Source of the DNA: Planctomycetota bacterium
GTDB taxonomy: Bacteria; Planctomycetota; Planctomycetia; Planctomycetales; Planctomycetaceae
DNA: 36,675 bases
NCBI GenBank assembly: GCA_026692825.1
Contig: JAPLOC010000497.1
Coordinates: forward strand, 1-36,675
Direction: 5' to 3'
Shown here in pieces: positions 17,966 through 28,820 of this stretch. Positions within the stretch are counted from its first letter, which is position 1; every line of letters starts with the position of its first letter. A program made the position numbers and the translations under genes. The notes beneath the pieces were generated by a model. It searched no databases, was not told the origin of the DNA, and saw only the letters and a list, made by a program, of their open reading frames with translations.

Positions 17966-18384
17966 GCCAAACCGCGAAAGACGGGATGTGCGAAGAGACC
18001 ACGGGGGTTCTGTTCAGCCACCGGTGCGATCGGTTTTCCGTCCAGACCTGCGTTCGCTGCGACAAGGCGCTCTGTCAGGATCATGGACTTCCGGCCGCCG
18101 ACGGCATCGCCTGCACAAGCTGCCTGAAGCGTGAGCAGCAGGGGGTGAGACAAGATGACACCGACTCCCGCACGCGTCGCAACGATTACGATAACGATCC
18201 GTATTTCTATGGTCCGCGATGGTACCCGGGTTACGGCAGGCGCAGTCGGCACGACTCTGCGGACGATTCGGCGTCATCCGGTGATTCTGAAGCGGCTGAT
18301 CCCAATGACTTCACTGAAGGAGACGCGACGAGCTTGCGGGTGGAAGGAGACTCCGCCTTCGAGACCGACATGGGTGAGAGTTGA
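17962..18384 (+). CDS. Small zinc-finger (B-box-like) protein
   Basis: The protein has 140 residues and starts at a GTG that overlaps the previous stop (GTGA at 17962-17965), with GGGGAG upstream as ribosome binding site. The N-terminal half has the pattern C-x9-H-x-C-x6-C-x2-C-x4-C-x2-H-x9-C-x2-C, seen in CEETTGVLFSHRCDRFSVQTC, CDKALCQDH and ACTSC. This spacing resembles B-box-type zinc fingers and would bind two Zn ions. The C-terminal half is acidic and low in complexity, with a DPYFYGPRWYPGYGRR aromatic patch. In bacterial proteins such fingers usually mediate protein contacts. The function in this operon is unknown. Confidence 0.6.
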   Translation: MSQTAKDGMCEETTGVLFSHRCDRFSVQTCVRCDKALCQDHGLPAADGIACTSCLKREQQGVRQDDTDSRTRRNDYDNDPYFYGPRWYPGYGRRSRHDSADDSASSGDSEAADPNDFTEGDATSLRVEGDSAFETDMGES

Positions 18385-19574
18385 GTGTCCCCCGCCAACC
18401 TGACGCAGCCGCGTCGCACCAGGACTCCGCCGATTTTTCGACGGGTCGCGCGGCGTCGCGGTGGCTGATTTACGCGCTGGGGGGCGGGATGGGACACCTG
18501 ACCCGGGGACTCGCGCTGGCGCGGCGGGCGGCGCGCGATGGAGCGACGGTCCAGGTCGTGAGCAACAGCCGATTCGCACAACGGCTTCTCAATTCCGGGG
18601 TCTTCTCATTCGATCCTTCCGTCGCGGCACACCTGAGTTCCTCTGGGACTTCCACCGAGAATTCCGGCCCCAATCGCTGGCAACCGCTGATCCACCTGGA
18701 ACCCGGCATCGAACTCATCGCGATCCCGCCCGACTTGGTGAAAGAGGCCGTTTCCCGCACCGTGCGGCGGATCATCGGCGAGTCGGCGCAGTTCGATGTT
18801 CTGGTTGTGGACACGTTTCCTCGCGGGTTGGCGGGGGAATTGACCGAGTTGCTCCCAAGCTGTCCAGCGACCAAAGTTCTTGTGCATCGCGATCTCAGTC
18901 CCGACTATGTGACCTGGGCCGGTCTGGAGACATTCATCGACCACTACGATTTGGTTCTGGTCCCCGGTGAAGACGCGCCGTTGTCAGGAGTGTCGCGGGC
19001 GCAGCGGACGGCACCTTGGTTCCTGTGTGACACGTCCGAACTCCTGGCACCGGCGGCGGCTCGCGAAGCGCTGGGGATATCAACCGGCATTGAGTCTCCC
19101 GGTCAAACACAACTCGAACTGCCGGTAGTCGTTGTGGTCGGAACGGGGAAGCCGGTCGAGTCTCTCAGCGCGGCCGTGGCGGCTGACGAATTGTCTCGAC
19201 GACTCGTCGGACAGGCGACCGTTCGCTTCGCGTCGTTTGACAACGTGGCACTGGATCGCGCCGGATCCCTGGGATGTTCACCGTGGCCGCTGTTGGTGAC
19301 TCTGCGAGGTGTCGATCTGTTGATTGGGGCGGGAGGATACAACACGGTTCACGAGGCACGAGCGACATCGACCCCCCTGGTCGCGACCGCACAGCCCCGT
19401 CTGTATGACCGGCAGGATCGGAGACTGCACCCTGGGGAAATGGCGCAAAGTTGGAACCATGCGCTCGATCTGGCGGTTCTCCATATCGAAGGAATGGTTT
19501 CCAGACCCCGCGCCGAGATCGGACAACTTTCCCTCGGAATCGACGCGGCCTGCCGGGCGATTTTGAATCTGTAG
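18381..19574 (+). CDS. MurG-like (GT-B) glycosyltransferase
   Basis: The protein has about 397 residues. The N-terminal domain opens with WLIYALGGGMGHLTRGLALARRA, the GGG-x-GH-x2-R loop of GT28/MurG-type enzymes. The C-terminal domain has LLIGAGGYNTVHEARATSTPLVATAQPRLYDRQDRR, the donor-binding loop with the Gly-Gly-Tyr-Asn element. The sugar donor and acceptor are not evident. The only start that precedes the domain in frame is TTG 18381, which overlaps the upstream stop (TTGA) and follows GGTGAGAG; no in-frame ATG is present before residue 37. It ends the four-gene coupled operon. It differs from the GT4 gene at 15108 in both fold details and motifs. Confidence 0.75.
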   Translation: MSVPRQPDAAASHQDSADFSTGRAASRWLIYALGGGMGHLTRGLALARRAARDGATVQVVSNSRFAQRLLNSGVFSFDPSVAAHLSSSGTSTENSGPNRWQPLIHLEPGIELIAIPPDLVKEAVSRTVRRIIGESAQFDVLVVDTFPRGLAGELTELLPSCPATKVLVHRDLSPDYVTWAGLETFIDHYDLVLVPGEDAPLSGVSRAQRTAPWFLCDTSELLAPAAAREALGISTGIESPGQTQLELPVVVVVGTGKPVESLSAAVAADELSRRLVGQATVRFASFDNVALDRAGSLGCSPWPLLVTLRGVDLLIGAGGYNTVHEARATSTPLVATAQPRLYDRQDRRLHPGEMAQSWNHALDLAVLHIEGMVSRPRAEIGQLSLGIDAACRAILNL

Positions 19575-19655
19575 ATCGTGAAAACCGAGCTAACCCCGCC
19601 AACGAGTACCGGGCATCGCCCGATCAATCCGACCAATGAATTCCGAGAACTCTCC

Positions 19656-20540
19656 CTACGACACAAGACCGCGAAAGCATCGCAGATAATCCCGATAGAG
19701 GAGTGATTCATTCGGTCCGATATTTCCACCCACACGAAGGCACTCACGCGTATGGAGCGCCTCGTCAATGTGTAGCAATTCGACCCTCTCGATGGTCAGC
19801 GTGTCTAAGAGGTTGGCGGCGGGCTCGTTGAGAAACGCTCGGACTTCCTCCGCCCATGTGTGTTCGAGTTCGGTGCCTATCGAGGCCGGAACTCGGCTCA
19901 ATGCCACCGTCAATGCCAGCGGCGGGAGACTGAAACTAGCGCGTGTCTTGACCAGACTCCGAAGGACTGCGCGACTTCCATCGAGATTTTCTCGGGAACG
20001 TAGCACCAGCGCGATGACGGCGTCAGCGAGAATTGTCGCAGCGACTCCCCCCATTTCAGTGACCCCGGTCCGCGAGTCAATAATCAAGAAGTCGGGACGG
20101 AGTTCGTTTTCAATCGTCTGCTTCAACTCCATAAACGCGGCAACGCCGGGCGACTCGTCTGTGTAGAACAGACTGTGCCAATCCAGGGATCCGAGCTTGG
20201 GCCAGTAATCGGCAGAATCGACACATCCCGCGGGAATCAGCGTGATCGATCCGGACTGCTGCTCCACCTGGGGCACCTCACAGCAGAACGACCGCAACCC
20301 ATCCGCCGGATATTTGCCCTCTTCAAGGATTTCGTGGAGCCAATCCACAACCCCAGTTCTGACTGATATCGGCGATCCACTGGGATCTTGAGAGAATTTG
20401 TAGTGAAGACCGGGGGCTTCGAGGTCCAAATCGAGTGCGACGACATGGAACCCGAAACGGGCCAAATACCGCGAAGCATTGGCCACGGCCAAGCTGCGAC
20501 CGGTCCCCCCCTTGTAGGAAAAAAACGTGACCGTCTTCAT
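19656..20540 (-). CDS. ParA/SIMIBI ATPase of the KGGxGRS type, third gene of the operon
   Basis: The protein has 294 residues. The P-loop is SYKGGTGRSLAVAN, with K10-S16; the usual ParA KGGVGKT is replaced by KGGTGRS. DLDLEAPGL follows at 37-45, and DFLIIDSRTGV with D155 is the Walker B/switch region. LAVAN, LEAPGL and DSRTG together are the signature of KGGxGR ATPases. From what I recall of published surveys, these occur in bacterial conflict and signalling gene clusters, not in chromosome or plasmid partitioning. No partner ParB or parS is present. The ATG at 20540 overlaps the end of the upstream gene (ATGA). An earlier in-frame start exists within that gene and is less likely. Low GC and operon context suggest acquisition by transfer. 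Confidence 0.85.
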   Translation of the reverse strand: MKTVTFFSYKGGTGRSLAVANASRYLARFGFHVVALDLDLEAPGLHYKFSQDPSGSPISVRTGVVDWLHEILEEGKYPADGLRSFCCEVPQVEQQSGSITLIPAGCVDSADYWPKLGSLDWHSLFYTDESPGVAAFMELKQTIENELRPDFLIIDSRTGVTEMGGVAATILADAVIALVLRSRENLDGSRAVLRSLVKTRASFSLPPLALTVALSRVPASIGTELEHTWAEEVRAFLNEPAANLLDTLTIERVELLHIDEALHTRECLRVGGNIGPNESLLYRDYLRCFRGLVS

Positions 20541-21124
20541 GAGCTTGGCACCAGTATCGAGCGCTGCCGTCGAATCGCCAAGGAAATCGAATTCGCGAGC
20601 TTCAGGTCGACATGAGAGAATCGAATGTCCGTCGGCGTCCAACTTTTCTGAGATGAGTTCATTGCCGAGCGAATCTGGCGAAGCAATGTCCCTGCGCGCG
20701 ACTTGAGATTCGCTTCCTCTCGCGTCTCCAAAATGTCCAGCAAGAGTTTTTCCGCTTGGTCCCAGTTCCGGCGTGGGAGCAGTTCCCGTTCGATTCGATC
20801 GAGGAATCCAGTGACGACATTGGCTGGCGCACGTCCAACCAAATTTTTCAGTGGAATTTCCGCAGGTAACGGAATCCCGATAGATTGCCGCATCTGACCC
20901 ACTGATCGTTCAACTTCGGCGATCAACGCACTGTAAGTTGTGAATTCCCGGTCTTCCACGTGGAATCCGTGCTTGGATACCGCCTCCTTGACGTCATTTT
21001 CCGTAAGAAATGTACGGGCGGCCGCCTTATAGGGCGGACGCAATAACGCCACCGTGCCAACGGACAAGTCGCGTACTATGCACTCACCTTCAACGTACTT
21101 CGACGCGATCAGTCGCAAGCTCAC
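20537..21124 (-). CDS. Unassigned, mostly helical protein, second gene of the KGGTGRS operon
   Basis: The protein has 195 residues with no signal peptide or membrane segment. I do not recognise a family. The N-terminus (IASKYVEGECIVRDLSVGTVALLRPPYKAA) looks like a small beta-rich start. The rest appears alpha-helical, with charged amphipathic helices such as GFLDRIERELLPRRNWDQAEKL and LLLDILETREEANLKSR. It begins at an ATG overlapping the previous stop (ATGA, 21121-21124) and ends within the ATG of the ATPase gene (20537-20540). Such tight coupling on both sides suggests that the three products act in one complex in fixed ratio. A helical adaptor between the ATPase and the large upstream protein is a possibility, not a finding. 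Confidence 0.6.
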   Translation of the reverse strand: MSLRLIASKYVEGECIVRDLSVGTVALLRPPYKAAARTFLTENDVKEAVSKHGFHVEDREFTTYSALIAEVERSVGQMRQSIGIPLPAEIPLKNLVGRAPANVVTGFLDRIERELLPRRNWDQAEKLLLDILETREEANLKSRAGTLLRQIRSAMNSSQKSWTPTDIRFSHVDLKLANSISLAIRRQRSILVPSS

Positions 21125-22074
21125 GTGAGTACCTCCAACTGAATTCTTCCGGCCCCAACAGCATCCAAGACTTTGGCAAAGTTGTCCAGTTGTGACACTG
21201 TTGAATTCGGAACCTCGTTTGAATACGCCGAAAATACCATCTCCCAGGCATGGGTGTATTCCGTCTCGGAAATCCGAACGGACTCCAGACTGTCACACCC
21301 AACATCCTGCGAAAAAACAACTTCAAAGTATCCTGTCGGACCGGCGGCAGGATCGAGAATGGCAATGGGCCACTGATCTTGCGACATGCTTCGCAGCCGA
21401 GGCCACCGTTCGAGCGACGCAAAGCATCCGCGACAGCTCATCGAAACGATGAACTGATATCGCTCCTCCGCCAGAAATCGGCCAGCCGAGTCAAAGAAAA
21501 CCTGCAGACTATCTCCTGCCAGCAGACAGGAATTGTTGTCATGCAGAAGGTGCGGCTGAAGAATCAGGCAAAGTCGACCAAATTTCGATTGACCGAGGCC
21601 GCCGCAGTTCATCCCCCCGTAGCGAAATCGCTCCCCATCTAGGAAATGACGATCGAACGCGATGCGACGACCGTAGTACTGCTGCAACGCGGCTCGTAGA
21701 GCCGTCTCACGATCGATTCCCTCTCGAATTGCGCGCTCTTGGGCAACCTCATGGCAATTCTTTAGTTGTTGTCCTTCCGCAATGAGTCGAACGACAAACC
21801 AGCCGGCATTGATGGAAACACGTGCGTTCTCTTCGATCCAACTCGCGATTTCCTTCGATTTCCCATGGGTCGCCGTCAATTCATCAAATCGCTCACGAAC
21901 GACTCTCGCATTCGTAAAGGCGAGCGAAAAAATGTTGTTCATCGGGGAATTGCGCGACATGTTGGCCAGTGAGACTTCAAAACCCGTCGTTGAGTTTACC
22001 CGCACCTGGAACGGTTGTCGAATAGAATTCAGTTGTTGACCAACGCGGAATAGGTCGCGTTTCAAAGACCCCAT
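21121..22074 (-). CDS. Unassigned protein, first gene of the KGGTGRS operon
   Basis: The protein has 317 residues, is soluble, and matches no family I can name. Visible features are an N-terminal beta-type segment (FQVRVNSTTGFEVSLANM), a helical block (ARVVRERFDELTATHGKSKEIASWIEEN), and a Cys-bearing GMNCGGLGQSKFGRLCLIL segment. A hydrophobic patch (SLQVFFDSAGRFLAEERYQFIV) and another Cys pair (SCRGC) follow. No catalytic motif of a nuclease, protease, TIR or NACHT protein is evident. Sequence GC (about 50 % on the sampled line at 21781) is well below that of acnA next door (about 62 % on the line at 22981). It is the likely specificity or effector subunit only by position. Confidence 0.6.
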   Translation of the reverse strand: MGSLKRDLFRVGQQLNSIRQPFQVRVNSTTGFEVSLANMSRNSPMNNIFSLAFTNARVVRERFDELTATHGKSKEIASWIEENARVSINAGWFVVRLIAEGQQLKNCHEVAQERAIREGIDRETALRAALQQYYGRRIAFDRHFLDGERFRYGGMNCGGLGQSKFGRLCLILQPHLLHDNNSCLLAGDSLQVFFDSAGRFLAEERYQFIVSMSCRGCFASLERWPRLRSMSQDQWPIAILDPAAGPTGYFEVVFSQDVGCDSLESVRISETEYTHAWEMVFSAYSNEVPNSTVSQLDNFAKVLDAVGAGRIQLEVLT

Positions 22075-22286
22075 AGTGATTGTGCGTCCATAATCGGCCG
22101 CCTAGTGTTCCGAGTGAGGTGAATGAATCGGCCACCGCACGATCGCGCTGCCGGCCCCCCCAAAGCCGACCAGTCGTCGAAACGCCTCGGGCGCTTCTCT
22201 TGCGATTCCCGGCGTGATAGCATTCCAGGCCGCACTCACAAACATTTCCGCACCTCCTTCCAGCGCGTCTTCGGAGCCACGAGACC
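22075..22286. promoter_or_regulatory. Divergent intergenic region between the KGGTGRS operon and acnA
   Basis: This 212-base gap lies between two divergently transcribed units, so promoters for both should be here. I see no clear -10/-35 pair, inverted repeat or riboswitch-like fold. A purine-poor tract with many CG steps fills most of it. The short length suggests one shared control region. Confidence 0.4.
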
Positions 22287-24959
<2,673 letters not shown>

Positions 24960-25013
24960 TTCGCTGCGGGAAGCGGGACGAGTTTACGGAATTGGCGGTG
25001 TCGCCAAGAGGTT

Positions 25014-25041
25014 GAACACGCTCGACGCTGCGAGCGTGTTC
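25014..25041 (+). terminator. Hairpin downstream of acnA
   Basis: GAACACGCTCG at 25014-25024 and CGAGCGTGTTC at 25031-25041 are exact complements with a 6-base loop, starting 55 bases after the acnA stop. A flanking T-A pair lengthens the stem to 12. No T-run follows, so it may end transcription only with help from other factors, or it may protect the mRNA 3' end. Confidence 0.5.
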
Positions 25042-25167
25042 ATTCGGGCCGGGTCAAAAAAGGAACTGGTGCCACGGCCAGCGAACGCAGCGAGTGTGCC
25101 GAGAGGCCGAACTTCGGAATGTGGTTTTGCAGCGGTGAGAGTGCGTACGACGGACGGAAAGAATTTG

Positions 25168-25321
25168 ACAGGATGAAGAGGATGAAAGGGATGAACAGGA
25201 TGGAGTTGCTCGCCATTCCTGCTCTCGGGAAAAGTGGCTGAGATCGCAAAACTCCCAATCCCCAAGATCGACATTCGCCTCGAGAATCCTGTCCATCCTC
25301 TTCATCCCTTTCATCCTGTTT
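25168..25321. repeat. Inverted pair of GGATGAA-rich intergenic repeats
   Basis: The left arm (25168-25203) is built from ACAGGATGAA, GAGGATGAA, AGGGATGAA and CAGGATGG. The right arm (25286-25321) is nearly its reverse complement, differing at only about five positions over 34 bases. The arms enclose about 80 bases. Repeats of this ACAGGATGAA...GGATG type are, from memory, common between genes in several bacterial genomes. The pair could fold into one long hairpin. Confidence 0.7.
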
Positions 25322-25594
25322 AGAATTCAACGGACCGCGAGCGAAGTGAGTCGGCAGTGCGAGTATCAACGGGCATGTTGTTGCAGTTCGGGCGATCATA
25401 GCCCCGGAGCGGGCTGTTGAGAAAAAAAGTCCCCCCATCCTCGATTAAGACCCCATCCGACTCAATTGCAATGTCGCATTTTCGGCCGCGTGGAGTCGTG
25501 GTTTGTCATCGCCACGACCGTATGGAGTACCGATACGGAAACGTCCCGCTCAAAAATGGACGGCTACCACCAGTGAAACTCCTTTCAATCCGCT

Positions 25595-27055
25595 TCACGA
25601 CTCCTCTTCATCCTCCGCCTCTTGCCGCATCTCGGAAAGTGCGTGAAATACGTCATCACGCAAAGCGGCAAGAGCGTCGCAGATTTCCTGAATTTCGGTA
25701 TTGAGAGAGTCGGGGTGGTTTTCAAATTGGCCGATCGCCCCCAGGGCGAATGTCGCTCCCCGGAGTGCCCGTTTGAGCTGGACGATCGCCATCGCCCGTG
25801 CCTCGGCCGTGGGAAAACGAGACTCATCAAAGTCGTTCGAAAGATACGACGGTTCGTCGTCTTTCTCTTCAAACTGACGTTGTATCGCGGTGCTGAATAA
25901 CGCTTGCGCCAGGCCGCCGTTCAGATCTCCCAGCCCCTGCATCAATGAGTCCCGCGCGTTGACGGGGCGCTCGCCGGAGTCTGATTTTTGCAGGTTTTGG
26001 ACCATGCGAATCGCCCGCATGTAAAGCGCTGTCGACCGTTGCAGCAGTGGATTTCGGGAGGCGTCCTGCTTCCCCGCGTCAACGTCATACGAATACTCGG
26101 GGTCGGCAGAAAACGGCGATTCCAGTGATGATCCCAAATCGTGATCGCCTTCCGTGGAAAACTCCTCGAATTCGTCGGCATCCTCGTCATTCTGATCCGC
26201 GTCGAAGTCATCGCGCGCGGCGCTCAACCGTTCTTCCAGTTCTTCCCGGCTGATGAATCGAATCTGGTCGGGGGTCGGCAGTCCGGCGTCGCGCAGCGCC
26301 CCACGGACCGCTTCGTCGATACCATCTCCCTGCGCAAGACGCTCTTGAATCGTACGTTGTAATCGCTCCTGGGTTCGCCTGCGGAAACGCTCAATTTCAT
26401 CCCACCGCGATTCGGCTGTCCGGGTGTCCGCATCGTCGGTGGCAAAGCTCGGCATCCCGTCCGAACCATGATCCGACGGGTTTGCGAGCGTTTTATGGAC
26501 CAGCGACGCGACGCGCGCGATTCGAGCGGCGACAATCTCGGGATCTTCCGCCGCCTCGGCGCTCAGCCCGTACCCTGTCAGTCCCGCACTCAGGCGTTGA
26601 ATTGTGTCGTTCACCAGACCCATTCGATTTGCCAGGAGCCCGGCGTCGCGTTTCTCCCAATATTCCCCTTCATCGTGGAGTTCGAGGTTGTGGAGGAAAT
26701 TCTCCTTGAGAGTCCGGAACATTTCGATCAGTGCGACGTGCCCTTCGACCGAGCCAAACTGAGTCTTCACGCAGCACCACGACGGTTCCGCCAGCACGCC
26801 CCGTTCTGCCTCTTCGATCTCGATGAGATTGGTCAACCAGCCTTCGGGGGAAATCAGCAGACTGGCCGACTCTTGTCCGGGTGCCAGATTGACGATCAGA
26901 CCCCGCATGATGCGACGGGGATTTGTCGAATCGGAACTGCGCCAGATGCGTGCCGTTCCCCCCAGGGAAATCGCGAGATCCAGCACCCGGTTTTCGAAAT
27001 CCTCAATTTGCGTGAGGTCCGTGATTCCGCCGCGGTAGTGGATCGTGACCCCCAT
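25595..27055 (-). CDS. Acidic protein of unknown function
   Basis: The protein has 486 residues from the start chosen here. The N-terminal domain begins MGVTIHYRGGITDLTQIEDFENRVLDLAISLGGTARIWRS. To me this is a familiar planctomycete pattern for a small conserved N-terminal domain, though I cannot name it. An in-frame start at 27193 exists but overlaps the preceding gene and adds unconserved residues, while GGGAAG lies just before ATG 27055. Residues of about 280-340 form an acidic linker rich in Asp/Glu (DDFDADQNDEDADEFEEF). The C-terminal part is helical with charged repeats and ends in an acidic tail. No signal peptide is present. It follows hemY-type protoporphyrinogen oxidase by 100 bases on the same strand. 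Confidence 0.55.
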   Translation of the reverse strand: MGVTIHYRGGITDLTQIEDFENRVLDLAISLGGTARIWRSSDSTNPRRIMRGLIVNLAPGQESASLLISPEGWLTNLIEIEEAERGVLAEPSWCCVKTQFGSVEGHVALIEMFRTLKENFLHNLELHDEGEYWEKRDAGLLANRMGLVNDTIQRLSAGLTGYGLSAEAAEDPEIVAARIARVASLVHKTLANPSDHGSDGMPSFATDDADTRTAESRWDEIERFRRRTQERLQRTIQERLAQGDGIDEAVRGALRDAGLPTPDQIRFISREELEERLSAARDDFDADQNDEDADEFEEFSTEGDHDLGSSLESPFSADPEYSYDVDAGKQDASRNPLLQRSTALYMRAIRMVQNLQKSDSGERPVNARDSLMQGLGDLNGGLAQALFSTAIQRQFEEKDDEPSYLSNDFDESRFPTAEARAMAIVQLKRALRGATFALGAIGQFENHPDSLNTEIQEICDALAALRDDVFHALSEMRQEAEDEEES

Positions 27056-27155
27056 CAGATGCTTCCCGGTACGATTCCGCAGGATTTCGCCAATCGGTCG
27101 GCGAAGGTGAATGGTTCGGACATAACGAAATCCTTGCGTTCCCAGGCCCGGCACG

Positions 27156-28604
27156 TCAACCCTGAAAGATTCGTTCCGCCGCCCGTTCTCCACTGGCGAT
27201 GGTATCGGGAAGACCCACGCCGTACAGCGCGTTCCCCGCCAATCCCAAATGCGGTTGCGATTTCAGGTCGGTTTCAATTCGTGCAATCTTGTCGAGATGC
27301 CCCACATGGTACTGTGGCATCGACCGCATCCAGCGAGCGACGATTGCGAAATCGGGCTTCCAAACAACCCCCAGTAACTCGTGCAATTCACGCCGCACCA
27401 GTTCCAGAATCTGGTCGTCGCTCTGGTCGACCAATTCGGGTTGCATCGCGCCACCCACAAACGTTCGCAACTCGACGCATCCCTCGGGCGCGCGCCCCGG
27501 GAATTTGCGACTGGTAAATGAAACCGCCAGGATCTTCCGCTTCTCGATCGCCGGCACCACCAGGCCAAACGCATCGAGAGGATTCGCCACATCGCTCAGG
27601 CGATGCCCGCTGACGACGATCGCTGTTGAGGCGTATTCGATCTCATCGAGCGCTCCAGCGGCACCGGGACAGACTGTACGCAGTACCGACGCCGCCCGAT
27701 ACGCCGGGGTCGCGACCACGACCGCGTCATACGGTGCGCGGGTCCCATCGGCGAATTCGAGTTGGTAAGTCGCGCCGTCGGTGGCGGGCGTGACCTGACT
27801 GACAACGCAATTGAGCCGGATAGTCGCGCTGGTTTGCACGCGCGCGATCAGCGCATCGACCATCTGCGAAATCCCCAGTCGGGGGGTGGCGAACAGGCCA
27901 TACCGCGCTCCACTGGCGGTTCGGTCTTGCGTGGTACTGCTGCGGGCCTCATGTCGCAGCGCCCGGATCAGGCTGCCATGCTTCGCTTCCATCTCGAGGA
28001 ACCTCGGCATCGTTCCACGCAGACTGAGTTTTTCGGGATCCGAGGTGTAAATCCCGCCGACCAGCGGTTGAACCAGCCGCTCCAGCGCCTCCTGGCCAAA
28101 TCGGCGTCGGACGAAACTCGCCAGGCTTTCATCTTCCACCGGCTGCTGCGCGGCGGGTACGAAATATTCGGCCGCCAGCCGCAACTTCCCCGCGAGTGAA
28201 AAGATCGGCGACCTCCAAACGGGCCACATCGCGTTCGGGGCGAGCAGTTGAAAGCCCTCGGGAACCGGCATCGGCTTGCCGCGCGACAGGACCAGTGATC
28301 GTCGGTAGCGGGCATCGGTGGGGATGAGTTCGCCGTCCAGCCCGAGACGCCGGCAGAGGTTGATCGCCCCCGGTTTGTTCGTGATGAACGAGTCGGCGCC
28401 CAATTCGACCCGATAGCCGGCGATTTCGCGGGTTCCCACGATCCCACCGAGCGCATCGGACGCCTCGCAGACGGTCAAATCGATTGGACGATTCGCCGCA
28501 CCCGCCAATTCCTGAAGCCGGAACGCCGCCGCCAGTCCCGAGACACCACCTCCTATAACCACAACCCGCCACGGACGATCGGAATTTGAATGAGAAGACG
28601 ACAT
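27156..28604 (-). CDS. hemY: Oxygen-dependent protoporphyrinogen oxidase (HemY type)
   Basis: This 482-residue FAD enzyme oxidises protoporphyrinogen IX or coproporphyrinogen III in haem synthesis. The dinucleotide-binding motif VVVIGGGVSGLAAAFRLQEL is at the N-terminus, followed by EASDALGGIVGT and GADSFITNKPGA. The C-terminal FAD motif HLGLAGNALYGVGLPDTIASGERAAE is diagnostic. Length and motif spacing fit the HemY/PPOX family and exclude HemG flavodoxin-type and HemJ. I chose ATG 28604 because upstream residues to 28721 are unconserved Ser/Thr-rich sequence. Which of the two porphyrinogens it uses cannot be read from the sequence. The downstream acidic gene may be co-transcribed. Confidence 0.92.
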   Translation of the reverse strand: MSSSHSNSDRPWRVVVIGGGVSGLAAAFRLQELAGAANRPIDLTVCEASDALGGIVGTREIAGYRVELGADSFITNKPGAINLCRRLGLDGELIPTDARYRRSLVLSRGKPMPVPEGFQLLAPNAMWPVWRSPIFSLAGKLRLAAEYFVPAAQQPVEDESLASFVRRRFGQEALERLVQPLVGGIYTSDPEKLSLRGTMPRFLEMEAKHGSLIRALRHEARSSTTQDRTASGARYGLFATPRLGISQMVDALIARVQTSATIRLNCVVSQVTPATDGATYQLEFADGTRAPYDAVVVATPAYRAASVLRTVCPGAAGALDEIEYASTAIVVSGHRLSDVANPLDAFGLVVPAIEKRKILAVSFTSRKFPGRAPEGCVELRTFVGGAMQPELVDQSDDQILELVRRELHELLGVVWKPDFAIVARWMRSMPQYHVGHLDKIARIETDLKSQPHLGLAGNALYGVGLPDTIASGERAAERIFQG

Positions 28605-28820
28605 GCGATGGGGACACAGATCGGATTGGGGCAGGGACTCGCGACCTGAAAGGGTCGACGAGGTGGATGCTGTCGCGGCGGGTGATGGTTCGATTCTCCC
28701 GGAATCGACGACAACCGGCAACTGTGGCCTCTTTCACATCGACTGGCTTGCATTCCGGCAGACAACTTCCGGAAAATGAGAGCGCGACGTTCCTCCTCTT
28801 GCGACTCGAGGCGAAATTCC

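Larger units (their letters stand above)
24960..25594. other. 635-base non-coding region between convergent genes
   Basis: No credible gene is visible. The region holds a strong hairpin after acnA (25014-25041), a pair of inverted GGATGAA-rich repeats (25168-25203 and 25286-25321) and two adjacent smaller hairpins. These are GTCGTGG/CCACGAC at 25495-25518 and CCGTAT/ATACGG at 25518-25538; the latter could end the minus-strand gene. Confidence 0.65.

Noticed and set aside
19656..20540. Plasmid or chromosome partition ParA
   Set aside because: KGGTGRS with LEAPGL and DSRTG motifs differs from partition ParA, and no ParB gene or parS-like sites are nearby.
25168..25321. Insertion sequence or MITE
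   Set aside because: No transposase, no target-site duplication and arms made of simple sub-repeats; described as an intergenic repeat instead.
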